A program made the position numbers and the translations under genes. Shown here in pieces: positions 40,589-48,548 of a DNA stretch of 64,000 bases. Positions within the stretch are counted from its first letter, which is position 1. Each line of letters opens with the position of its first letter. The notes under the pieces are model-generated. The model was not told the DNA's origin and made no database searches. It saw only the letters and a list, made by a program, of their open reading frames with translations. The DNA comes from Mangrovihabitans endophyticus (GTDB lineage Bacteria > Actinomycetota > Actinomycetes > Mycobacteriales > Micromonosporaceae), in assembly GCF_014646155.1 (NCBI RefSeq), contig NZ_BMMX01000003.1, forward strand, positions 139,832 through 203,831, written 5' to 3'.

Positions 40589-41406
40589 TGACCTGGAACA
40601 TCAAGAACGGCGGCGGGGACCGGCTCGACGCGGTGCTCGCCGTCGTGCATCGCCATCGCCCGGATCTGCTGGCGTTGCAGGAGCTGCGCGGCTTCGCCCG
40701 GCGCGGTGGCCTGCGGATGCAGCGGTTCGCCGCGTCCGCGGGCATGCACGCGCACCTGGCCCCGTCGGTGTTCGGCCAGCCGGTGGCGGTGCTGGCCCGG
40801 CCGCCGTTGCGGCTCGCCGGCGATGCGCGCGTGCGCTGGCGGCTGCACCACGCCGCGTCGGTGGCCGTGGTGCCCACTGGCGCCGGACCGTTGACTGTGG
40901 TCAGCACCCACCTGAATCCGTTCTCCCCGGAGCGCCGTCGGCGTGAGGCGCGATGGCTGGCGGCGCGCTACGGCGGCACGCGCCGGCTGACCCTGCTGGC
41001 CGGCGATCTCAACTCACTGGCGCCCCGCACCGACCACACCGCGACCATCGAGCGCCTGGCACCGGCGTACCGCGGACGGCACGTCGGGCCGGACGGCCGG
41101 GCCGACACGCGGGCCGTGGCGGCCTTCGCCGCGGACGGGCTGGTCGATCTGTGGACGGTGGCCGGATCGGGGGATGGCCGCACCGTGCCGACCACCGCGG
41201 GCGGCGGCGCCGAGTTCTCCGGCATGCGGCTGGACTACGTGCTCGGCACCGCGGACGTCGCGCGCCGGGTGCGGCGCGTCACGGTGCTGCGCGGGGCCGA
41301 GACGGAGTATGCCTCCGATCACTATCCGGTGCTCGTCGAGTTGGACATCAACCCCGGCGCGGCATCACGCACCACCCGGTCCCGGCCGTCCCGCTTGGCC
41401 GCATAG
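40579..41406 (+). CDS. Endonuclease/exonuclease/phosphatase (EEP)-fold hydrolase
   Basis: Mg-dependent phosphodiesterase/phosphatase-fold protein of 275 aa. Seen: MTWNIKNGGG, LLALQEL (metal Glu), VSTHLNPF (His), LLAGDLNSL (Asp/Asn) and SDHYPVLVEL (Asp-His). The complete EEP active site is present. The GTG at 40579 was chosen because GGGGAGG ends 5 bp upstream; ATG at 40588 is the alternative. It overlaps the PAP2 stop. The family includes DNA repair nucleases, sphingomyelinases and inositol-phosphate phosphatases. Gene context favours a lipid or phosphoester substrate (inference). The last about 20 residues run antisense to the TPR-GGDEF gene (85-bp overlap). Confidence 0.86.
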   Translation: MRVMTWNIKNGGGDRLDAVLAVVHRHRPDLLALQELRGFARRGGLRMQRFAASAGMHAHLAPSVFGQPVAVLARPPLRLAGDARVRWRLHHAASVAVVPTGAGPLTVVSTHLNPFSPERRRREARWLAARYGGTRRLTLLAGDLNSLAPRTDHTATIERLAPAYRGRHVGPDGRADTRAVAAFAADGLVDLWTVAGSGDGRTVPTTAGGGAEFSGMRLDYVLGTADVARRVRRVTVLRGAETEYASDHYPVLVELDINPGAASRTTRSRPSRLAA

Positions 41407-42944
41407 AGGTTGCGGTCGGCCTGGGACAGCAGCGCCGACACGCTGCTGCGGCCGGAGTCGGCGGTGGTCACGCCGATGCTCGTGGTCACCGGCAGACCGC
41501 CGGTGATCGGCGTCCAGTCGTGCTCGCGGATGCGCCGGCGCAGCCGCTCGCAGCGCTCGACCGCCTCCGCCGCGCCGACGTCCGGCAGGATCAGCAGGAA
41601 CTCCTCGCCACCCAGACGAGCCGCGATCTCCGATCCGGTCGCTGCCTCGGCCAGCAGCCGGGCGAGTTGCTGCAGCACCTCGTCCCCGACGCTGTGCGAC
41701 AGCGTGTCGTTGATCTGTTTGAAGTGGTCCAGGTCCAGGATGGCCACCGAGATCGGGGCGTCCCGCGCCGCCGCGTCGCCGAGCAGCGCGGGCAGCCGAT
41801 CGTTGACGTGGCGACGATTGTGCAGCCCGGTCAGCGCGTCCCGGTGGGCCATCTCCCGGAAGTGCTCGCTGGCGCGGCGGGCCTCCGTCGCCTCGAAGAC
41901 CGCCTGCAACGCCCCGGCGCGGGCCTCCCGCTGGATGCAGTGCAGCGCGGTGGCGTCGGCGTGGAAGGCGCGGTGTTCCTCGTACGCCTCCCGGAACCGG
42001 CCGGTGCACGCGTACAGGACGGCCTGCTCCTCGCGGGCCCGGGTGCGCACGCCCTGCAGCCCGCGCTCCTCGCACATCCGCACCGCGGCGTCCAGGGCCA
42101 GTTGGGCCTGCGGGAAGTCTCCGGCCACGCGGCGCGCCTCGGTCAGGGTCAGCAGGCATTCGGCGAGCGCGTCGCCCTCGTTGCTGACCAGCGCCGACTG
42201 CCCGGCGTCCAGCACCGGATGCAGGGCCGTCTCGACGTCGGCGTACCGGCCCGCCATCAGATGCACCCGCGCGATGGTGTCCAGCTCGTTCGCGCTGAAC
42301 GGCCGTTCCAGCCGGGACCGGGCATCCTCCATCCGGCCGATCAGACGTGTCGCCGCACCTTCGTCACCGTTCTCGTACGCGGTGTAGGCCATGTTGTTGA
42401 GCAGGCACAGCGTCAGGTCGTGGTCGGCCGTGGCGACGGCGATGTCCAGTGCCTCGGCGTATCGGCGCTGCGCCTCGGCGTGCGAGCCGTTGTCGTCCAG
42501 TGCGACGGCCAGCGACATCAGATGCCGTGCCCGAATCGACGGGGTCACCGCATCGGCGAGGTGCGCGACCCCTTGCAGGGCGTGCGTCAGCGCGTCGGTC
42601 AGGCTGCCTACCTGCCGGAAGAAGACGCACAACTCGCGATGCGCGCGAGCGGTCAGGTAGGCGTCGCCGTGCTGCTGCGCCCAGGCGAGGATCTGGTGGG
42701 CGCGCCGTCCGCCGTCCGCCGAGCGGCCCAGCCGCAACAACACGCCGACCTCAAGCAGCCGTGCCCGCTGCACCAGTTCCGGCGCGTCCAGTTCCGCGGC
42801 GCGCATCGCGATGGCCTCGGCGGGTGCGCTCAGGTCGCGGAAGTCGGACACCGGCCGGCTTTCCAGCCCGGTCAGCTCCGCGGCCAGCGCCGCGCGCTCG
42901 CCGTCGGCCCGTGGCCGGGCCGGTGCTGCCGCCTCGGTGGTCAC
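41322..42944 (-). CDS. Cytosolic TPR-GGDEF diguanylate cyclase
   Basis: Protein of 540 aa. About residues 30-340 are tetratricopeptide-like helix pairs (ELCVFFRQVGSLTDALTHALQGV, AEAQRRYAEALDIA, LCLLNNMAYTAYENGD). A short coiled linker leads to the GGDEF domain (370-530): HRDALTGLHNRR, LDLDHFKQINDTLSH, GDEVL, active-site GGEEF and NLYAAKRDGRDRV. The inhibitory RxxD is missing (TGSE at that place), so no product inhibition by that site is expected. GTG at 42944 with GAGG upstream; the open frame continues further 5' as antisense to the MCP. Divergent from the MCP gene with 256 bp between, which hold a TTGCGCAA palindrome near 43029. Confidence 0.87.
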   Translation of the reverse strand: MTTEAAAPARPRADGERAALAAELTGLESRPVSDFRDLSAPAEAIAMRAAELDAPELVQRARLLEVGVLLRLGRSADGGRRAHQILAWAQQHGDAYLTARAHRELCVFFRQVGSLTDALTHALQGVAHLADAVTPSIRARHLMSLAVALDDNGSHAEAQRRYAEALDIAVATADHDLTLCLLNNMAYTAYENGDEGAATRLIGRMEDARSRLERPFSANELDTIARVHLMAGRYADVETALHPVLDAGQSALVSNEGDALAECLLTLTEARRVAGDFPQAQLALDAAVRMCEERGLQGVRTRAREEQAVLYACTGRFREAYEEHRAFHADATALHCIQREARAGALQAVFEATEARRASEHFREMAHRDALTGLHNRRHVNDRLPALLGDAAARDAPISVAILDLDHFKQINDTLSHSVGDEVLQQLARLLAEAATGSEIAARLGGEEFLLILPDVGAAEAVERCERLRRRIREHDWTPITGGLPVTTSIGVTTADSGRSSVSALLSQADRNLYAAKRDGRDRVVRDAAPGLMSNSTSTG

Positions 42945-43200
42945 TGCGCCGCCTCGTCTCGATCGCCGGTGTGCCCCCTTCATCGGCGCGCGGATCGCCG
43001 GTCTCAGCCGACCCTCGGTTGCAAAACGGTTGCGCAAACCCGCAAAGCGGACACACGGGACCGGTCGGAAGCGCACCGTGAAGACCCGGGCCCGCTCGCG
43101 AGACGGGTGCCGCGGGCAACGCATGGAAGCGGCGTGCGACGCAGTTCGCGGTGGAACTCGACCCGGATCCGCCGCACCTTGACGTGACACGGAGGCCTGA

Positions 43201-44763
43201 ATGTCTGGACTAGCCGACCTCAGCGTGGGGAAGCGCTTGGGGCTGGTGGTGACCATCGGTGTGGTGATGGTCGGAACCCTGTTCACCATCATGATCATCG
43301 GCCAGAAGGCCGTGGTGCAGGCCGCCAGCGACGTGGAACACCTGAAGGCCGGACTGGCCGCGTTGAACCATCTGGACACGCGGCAGAGCGAGCTCAAGGT
43401 GGACGCCTACCGGTCCGCCCTGGGCCAGGACGTCAGCCAGGACACGGTGGACGACATCCAATCGGCGAACGAGGCGGCCGACGGGGTGGTGGCGGCCGAG
43501 CTGCCCGCCGAGTTCGCGGACAAGTTCGCGTCCAACCGGCAGGCCTTCGTCGACTTCGGCAACTTCATCACCCAGTTCGTCGCGGACGCCTCCGCGGACC
43601 CGGACGCGGTGCAGTCGCGGCTCGACGAGATCCAGGACCGCAACCACGCCACCGACGACTTCCTCGGCGGCCTGGTCGACGAGGTGCAGGCGGCCTCGCA
43701 GGCACGCAGTGCGGACATCACCAGCACCGAGTCGACGGTGCAATGGCTGAGCCTGGCGGTCGCCCTGGCCGGTATCGCGCTGCTGGTCGGGCTGTCGGTG
43801 CCGCTGGCGCGGTCGATCGTGCGGCCGGTCGGCCGGCTCGGCGCGGTGGTGGAGGCGCTGTCGCGCGGTGACCTGACCCGGCGCGCCGACATCACCAGTC
43901 GCGACGAGCTGGGGCGGATGGCCCGCGGCCTGGACGCGGCCATCGAGTCCATCCGCCAGTCGCTGTCCACCATCGGCGGCAACGCGCAGACCCTGTCCGG
44001 CTCCGCCTCGCAGATGTCGATGGTGGCCGGGCGGCTGGCCGACGCCACCCAGTCCACCGGAGGCCAGACCTCCGCGGCGGCCAGCGCCGCGGACGAGATC
44101 TCCCGTAACGTGCAGACGGTGGCGGCCGGCTCCGAGGAGATGGGCCTGTCCATCCACGAGATCTCGAAGAACACCAGCGAGGCGGCGCAGATCGCGGCGG
44201 TCGCGGTGAACGAAGCCGCGCGGGCCACCAGCACCGTGCGTCAGCTCGGCGAATCGTCCGCGGAGATCGGCAACGTGATCAAGCTGATCACCTCGATCGC
44301 CGAGCAGACCAACCTGCTGGCGCTGAACGCCACCATCGAGGCGGCGCGGGCGGGTGACGCCGGCAAGGGGTTCGCGGTGGTCGCCTCCGAGGTCAAGGAC
44401 CTCGCCCAGGAGACCGCGCGGGCCACCGAGGACATCGGCACCCGGGTCAACGCCATCCAGGCGGACACCGCCGGCGCGGTGGACGTGATCAGCCGCATCA
44501 GCGAGGTCATCGCGAAGATCAACGACTATCAGACCACCATCGCCAGCGCGGTCGAGGAGCAGACCGCGACCACCGCGGAGATGAGCCGCGGCATCAACGA
44601 GGTGTCCCAGGGCAGCAGCCGCATCGCGGCCAGCATCTCGGACGTCTCGGCGGCCGGCGCGACCACCTCCGAGAGCGTGGAACAGACCCGTCGCAGCAGT
44701 GCCGAGGTGGCGCGTGCGGCCGAGGAGTTGCAGACCCTGGTGGCGGCGTTCCGGCTGTCCTGA
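43201..44763 (+). CDS. Methyl-accepting chemotaxis protein
   Basis: Membrane chemoreceptor of 520 aa. TM1 is about 13-34. A four-helix-bundle-type sensor (35-180) follows, then TM2 (about 182-205), a HAMP domain (ARSIVRPVGRL ... ELGRMARGLDAA) and a cytoplasmic signalling domain. The hairpin tip IAEQTNLLALNATIEAARAGD is intact, so it can contact CheA/CheW. No che genes are visible in the window. GGAGG lies just before the ATG at 43201. Chemoreceptors are uncommon in non-motile actinobacteria, so this fits a lineage with motile spores (inference). A hairpin separates it from the kinase gene. Confidence 0.92.
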   Translation: MSGLADLSVGKRLGLVVTIGVVMVGTLFTIMIIGQKAVVQAASDVEHLKAGLAALNHLDTRQSELKVDAYRSALGQDVSQDTVDDIQSANEAADGVVAAELPAEFADKFASNRQAFVDFGNFITQFVADASADPDAVQSRLDEIQDRNHATDDFLGGLVDEVQAASQARSADITSTESTVQWLSLAVALAGIALLVGLSVPLARSIVRPVGRLGAVVEALSRGDLTRRADITSRDELGRMARGLDAAIESIRQSLSTIGGNAQTLSGSASQMSMVAGRLADATQSTGGQTSAAASAADEISRNVQTVAAGSEEMGLSIHEISKNTSEAAQIAAVAVNEAARATSTVRQLGESSAEIGNVIKLITSIAEQTNLLALNATIEAARAGDAGKGFAVVASEVKDLAQETARATEDIGTRVNAIQADTAGAVDVISRISEVIAKINDYQTTIASAVEEQTATTAEMSRGINEVSQGSSRIAASISDVSAAGATTSESVEQTRRSSAEVARAAEELQTLVAAFRLS

Positions 44764-44768
44764 CCGGC

Positions 44769-44806
44769 CCGGGTCGTCTCGCGCGGTGCGGTTCGAGACG
44801 ACCCGG
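44769..44806 (+). terminator. 13-bp stem-loop between MCP and histidine kinase genes
   Basis: Arms CCGGGTCGTCTCG (44769-44781) and its exact complement (44794-44806), with a 12-base loop, 5 bp after the MCP stop. The kinase GTG is 33 bp beyond. It may be a terminator that insulates the kinase or a partial attenuator within one operon. Confidence 0.6.
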
Positions 44807-44839
44807 TGGGCCCGGCACCGGGTCGGGAGGGGTGACGAC

Positions 44840-46666
44840 GTGATCCGCATGGTCGGTCGACCGCGCCTTCCCGGGCGTAGGTCCCTCGTCGCAGTCGGGC
44901 TTGTGGTGCTGATCGGCCTGACCGGGACGGCGCTGGCTGCCGGGGCGTTCCGGATGGCTGGAGACGCTCGCACGGCCCAGGCGATGAACCAGCGGACCGA
45001 ACTGGTGGTGCGGGCCATCACCGCGGAGATCGGCCGCTACCGGACGGTCCTCGCCGACCTGGCCGCCGCCGTGGGCGCCCAGTCGGATCTCACCGCGGCC
45101 GAGTTCACCGCGATCACCCGGCCGGTCGACCGGCAGCGGTTGCCCGGGGCCACCGGCGTGGTCTACGTGGTGCCGGCCACCACCGATCAGGTGCCGCGGC
45201 TGCAGGCGTACTGGCGGGCACGCGGCAACACCGCGCTGCGGTTGCGACCGGCCGCCGGCCGTGAGGACCACTACTTCGGCGTGCTGCGCCGCACCCTCGA
45301 CGGCCGGCCGGTGGACGGCGGCACCGACATCGCCCAGGCCCCGGAGGCGGCCGAGGCGCTGCGCACCGCACGCACCAGCACGCAGGCCGCGATCAGCAGC
45401 TCGTACCGGCTCCTCCGGGACGCCGGGCTGCCGCCGCAGCGGCAACAACTGTCCGCCGTGCTGGCGGCGCCGGTGATCGCGAGTTCGCCGCCGGCCCGGG
45501 TGGGTGCCTTCCGCGGCTGGATTCTGATGGGCCTGCGCAACCAGGACTTCCTGCGGCAGACCATCGGCCGGGAGGCCGGCGACCAGGTGCGGGTCGCGTT
45601 GTACGACACGCCGTCCGGGCTGCGAGCCCCGGTGGCCCGGTGGGATCCCGGCATCCGGGTCGACCCCGGCCGGGCGGCTCGGGACGTCGGCGTGGTGGTG
45701 GTGCAGCGCACCTGGGACCTGACCGTACGGCCGACGCTGCGCCTGGTGCGGGACACCAACGGGCACGCCGACGACGCGGCCTGGGCGGTCGGCGGCCTGA
45801 TCACCGGGCTGCTGGTGTTGTTGACCGTGGTCGTGGTGACCTCGCGCGACCGCGCGGTGCGCCGGGTCGCCGAGGCGACCGCCGCGTTGCGGACCGACAT
45901 CGCCCGCCGGGAGGAAGTGGAGTCCCGGCTGCGCAGCCGGGAGAAGGAGCTGATGGGCTTCGCCGGCATGGTGGCCCACGATCTGCGCAGCCCGCTCGCG
46001 CACGTCTCCGCGTACGCGGAACTGCTGCGCGAGGAGGCCGCCGAGCAATGGGCACAGACGCACCGGGGTTTCCTGGATCGGCTGCGCGCCGCCGCGGCCC
46101 GCATGCAGGAGCTGATCGACGACCTGCTCACCTATGCCACCGCGGACAGCAGCACGCTGCGCACCGCCGATGTCGACCTCGGAGACCTGATGGCGGGCAT
46201 CCGGGCGGATCAGATGGCGGCGGACGACCCGCCGCACATCGAGGTGGCCGAGCTGCCCGTGGTGACCGGCGATCCGACGCTGCTGCGCCAGGTGCTGGAG
46301 AACCTGATCGGCAACGCGGTCAAGTACAGCCCACCCGGCCGGCGTGCCGAGGTCCGGGTCCGCGCCACTGCGGAGCGGCCCGGCTGGCACCGCATCGAGG
46401 TCGCCGACCGCGGCATCGGCATTCCCGAGGACCAGCGGGTCGAGGTCTTCGACGCGTTCACCCGAGCGCGGGGCAGCGAGGGTTACCCGGGCACCGGCCT
46501 GGGCCTGGCCATCGTGCAGCGGGTGGTGGACCGGCACGGCGGCGTGGCCGGGGTGGAGCCGAACCCGGGCGGCGGCAGCCTGTTCTGGTTCACGCTGGCG
46601 TCCGGGGCCGCCGCGACGCCGGCCGACAGCGACACCATGGCGTCGCTGTCCGGGAGTCGAGCGTGA
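44840..46666 (+). CDS. CHASE-type hybrid-free sensor histidine kinase
   Basis: Membrane histidine kinase of 608 aa. TM1 is about 10-32. An extracytoplasmic CHASE-like domain (35-300; GATGVVYVVPAT, YFGVLRRTLDG, FRGWILMGLRNQDFL) precedes TM2 (about 310-335), a short coiled coil, HisKA with AHDLRSPLAHV (phospho-His), and HATPase with ENLIGNAVKYS, DRGIGIPEDQ and GTGLGLAIV. GTG at 44840 after GGGAGGGG; a nearby ATG at 44849 is the alternative. GTGA contact at 46663 and a short gap link it to the response regulator gene. Ligand unknown; CHASE domains bind small molecules. Confidence 0.9.
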   Translation: MIRMVGRPRLPGRRSLVAVGLVVLIGLTGTALAAGAFRMAGDARTAQAMNQRTELVVRAITAEIGRYRTVLADLAAAVGAQSDLTAAEFTAITRPVDRQRLPGATGVVYVVPATTDQVPRLQAYWRARGNTALRLRPAAGREDHYFGVLRRTLDGRPVDGGTDIAQAPEAAEALRTARTSTQAAISSSYRLLRDAGLPPQRQQLSAVLAAPVIASSPPARVGAFRGWILMGLRNQDFLRQTIGREAGDQVRVALYDTPSGLRAPVARWDPGIRVDPGRAARDVGVVVVQRTWDLTVRPTLRLVRDTNGHADDAAWAVGGLITGLLVLLTVVVVTSRDRAVRRVAEATAALRTDIARREEVESRLRSREKELMGFAGMVAHDLRSPLAHVSAYAELLREEAAEQWAQTHRGFLDRLRAAAARMQELIDDLLTYATADSSTLRTADVDLGDLMAGIRADQMAADDPPHIEVAELPVVTGDPTLLRQVLENLIGNAVKYSPPGRRAEVRVRATAERPGWHRIEVADRGIGIPEDQRVEVFDAFTRARGSEGYPGTGLGLAIVQRVVDRHGGVAGVEPNPGGGSLFWFTLASGAAATPADSDTMASLSGSRA

Positions 46667-46743
46667 ACGCCCGGCTGGACCGTCGCGACGGGGCACGCGG
46701 CACGGGACGCGAGGAAACAACGGGCGGGGACGACGGAGGCGAC

Positions 46744-47991
46744 ATGAGTGCTGCCGGTGACCATGCGACGGTGCTGCTGGTGGACGACGAGGAATCCGTG
46801 CTGCTCACGCTGACCCTGCAGCTACGCAAGGACTTCCGCGTGGTGACCGCCGTGGACGGGCCGAGCGCGCTGTCCGCGCTGTCCACCCATGCGCCGGTCG
46901 CGGCCGTGGTCTGCGATCGGTGGATGCCCGGCACCGACGGCATCGAGCTGCTGCGTCGCATTCGCGACGACCATCCGTGGACCACACGCATCCTGCACAC
47001 CGGCCGGGCGGACCTGGAGACCGCGCGCGCCGCGATCAACACCGGGCAGATCTTCCGCTTCGTCGACAAGCCGGTCTCCACCGACGAGCTGCGCCGCACC
47101 GTACGGGACGCGGTGGAACAGCATCGGGTCCAGATGGCCGAACGCGACCTGCTGGACAAGACCTTGGGCGGCAGCATCACCGCGCTGTTCGGTTGCCTGG
47201 AGATGGCCAGTCCGGCGGCCTTCGCCCGCGCCGCGCGCATCCGCACCCTGGTCGGGGCGCTCTGCCGACAGTTGAACCTCACCGAGCGGTGGCAGATCGA
47301 AGTCGCCGCGATGGCCTCGCAACTCGGCGCGGTGATGCTGCCGCCGGACGTGGTGGACAAGCTCGACCACGGCGTCCCGTTGGCCGACGACGAGCAGCGC
47401 ATGGTGGACGCGGTGCCGGGGGCCGCCGTCCGCCTGCTGCGCGACGTGCCGCTGCTGGACGAGGTGGTGCAGATCATCCGGGCGCTGGAACCGGGCTTCC
47501 GCGCATCGGCGGGCACGGACGACCCTCCGGTGGTGCGGCGCGGCGCGGCAGTGCTGCGGCTGGCCCTGCGCTACGAAACGCTGCACGCCCGCGCCTACGA
47601 GCCGGACAGCATCATCGCCTCGTTGCGCTCCGAAGGCCACCACCCGGAGATCGTCGCGGCGGCCTGCCGGGTGGGCGGGCTGGCACCGGACCGGCACGTC
47701 GTCCGGGCGCTGAACGTCGGCGAACTGTCCATCGGCATGGAGATCGTCGAGGACGTGCGCGCGCCGAACGGGCTGGTGCTGGTCGGCCGGGGGATGGCGA
47801 TCACCGAGCTGCTCATCGAGCGGCTGATGAACTTCCGCGACAAGGGCATGCTCGCCGAGCCGGTGCTCGCCGCGGTGCCCGGCACACCCGACCCGGCCGC
47901 CGGCGACGGCATCGGCGAGGCCCTGGCACCCGGATGGACCCACTGGCTGCCCACCGGCACGGAGCCCACCGTGCCGGCTGGCCGGCACTGA
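46744..47991 (+). CDS. Response regulator with degenerate HD-GYP-like output domain
   Basis: Two-component response regulator of 415 aa. The receiver (10-125) has LLVDDEESV, the phospho-acceptor Asp in VCDRWMPGTDG, Thr in ILHTGRAD and Lys in FVDKPVS. The output half (about 150-390) follows the helical order of HD-GYP proteins (AAMASQLGAVMLPPDVV at the HDIGK place; RAYEPDSIIASLRSEGHHPEIV near the end). The HD, HP and GYP residues are replaced, so phosphodiesterase activity is not expected. A C-terminal segment (LSIGMEIVEDVRAPNGLVLVGRG) is as in RpfG-type proteins. Start ATG 46744 after GGAGG; a GTG at 46663 overlapping the kinase stop would add 27 residues. Confidence 0.83.
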   Translation: MSAAGDHATVLLVDDEESVLLTLTLQLRKDFRVVTAVDGPSALSALSTHAPVAAVVCDRWMPGTDGIELLRRIRDDHPWTTRILHTGRADLETARAAINTGQIFRFVDKPVSTDELRRTVRDAVEQHRVQMAERDLLDKTLGGSITALFGCLEMASPAAFARAARIRTLVGALCRQLNLTERWQIEVAAMASQLGAVMLPPDVVDKLDHGVPLADDEQRMVDAVPGAAVRLLRDVPLLDEVVQIIRALEPGFRASAGTDDPPVVRRGAAVLRLALRYETLHARAYEPDSIIASLRSEGHHPEIVAAACRVGGLAPDRHVVRALNVGELSIGMEIVEDVRAPNGLVLVGRGMAITELLIERLMNFRDKGMLAEPVLAAVPGTPDPAAGDGIGEALAPGWTHWLPTGTEPTVPAGRH

Positions 47992-48036
47992 GCCGACGAC
48001 GCCGGCTGGCCTTGAGCCGACGGTGCCGCCCGAGAA

Positions 48037-48061
48037 GTGTCACGCCGCCGAGCGCGGGTAA
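48037..48061 (+). promoter_or_regulatory. Possible SigB-like promoter of the 152-aa membrane protein
   Basis: GTGT (48037-48040), 15 bases, then GGGTAA (48056-48061) fits the GNNT-N14-16-GGGTA pattern of general stress sigma factors. It lies 28 bp before the ATG at 48090. The pattern is short, so a chance match is possible. Confidence 0.35.
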
Positions 48062-48089
48062 GTCATGCGCGTACCGGGAAGGGGTGGCG

Positions 48090-48548
48090 ATGACAGCGGA
48101 AGCCGAGCGACTCACCGCCGGCGTGGCCTTCCGCGCGGGCTGGGGCCTGGTCCTGCTGTGCGCGCCGCGGCGGGTGCTCGCGTGCGGCGGCCACCCGGCA
48201 CCCGCGGCCCCGGCGCGGGCGGTGGCACGCATCCTCGGCACCCGGCATCTGATCCAGGCCGGCCTCACCGCGCTGGCCCCCACCCGACCGGTGGTCGCCC
48301 TGGGCGCCGTGGCGGACGTGCTGCACGCCGCCACCGGCGTGGCCCTGGCGGTGACCTCGCCGCGCTGGCGTGCCGTCGCGGTGGCCGACACGGCGCTCGC
48401 CGCCGGGTTCGCCGCCTGGGGCGCACGCGATCATCGCCGGCTTCCCACAGTGTCACCATGGACAGGAAGGACCAGCAGCCATGTCAGGAAACCGGGTCGC
48501 CGTCGTCACCGGGGGCTCCGCCGGGATCGGCCGCGCCGTCGTCCGTGA
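48090..48548 (+). CDS. Small membrane protein, unknown function
   Basis: Protein of 152 aa that I do not recognise by function. Three to four hydrophobic segments (AFRAGWGLVLLCAP, RILGTRHLIQAGLTAL, VALGAVADVLHAATGVALAV, VAVADTALAAGFAAWG) suggest a compact membrane protein. The LGTRHLIQA segment recurs in small actinobacterial membrane proteins. ATG at 48090 with GGGAAGGGG upstream. Its last about 22 residues are Arg-rich and overlap the SDR gene start by 68 bp. The end may be recently extended through stop-codon loss, or translation of the SDR may be coupled. Confidence 0.65.
   Translation: MTAEAERLTAGVAFRAGWGLVLLCAPRRVLACGGHPAPAAPARAVARILGTRHLIQAGLTALAPTRPVVALGAVADVLHAATGVALAVTSPRWRAVAVADTALAAGFAAWGARDHRRLPTVSPWTGRTSSHVRKPGRRRHRGLRRDRPRRRP

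Noticed and set aside
40953-43187. 744-aa plus-strand open frame opposite the TPR-GGDEF gene
   Set aside because: Antisense to an evident TPR-GGDEF protein; low-complexity shadow composition.
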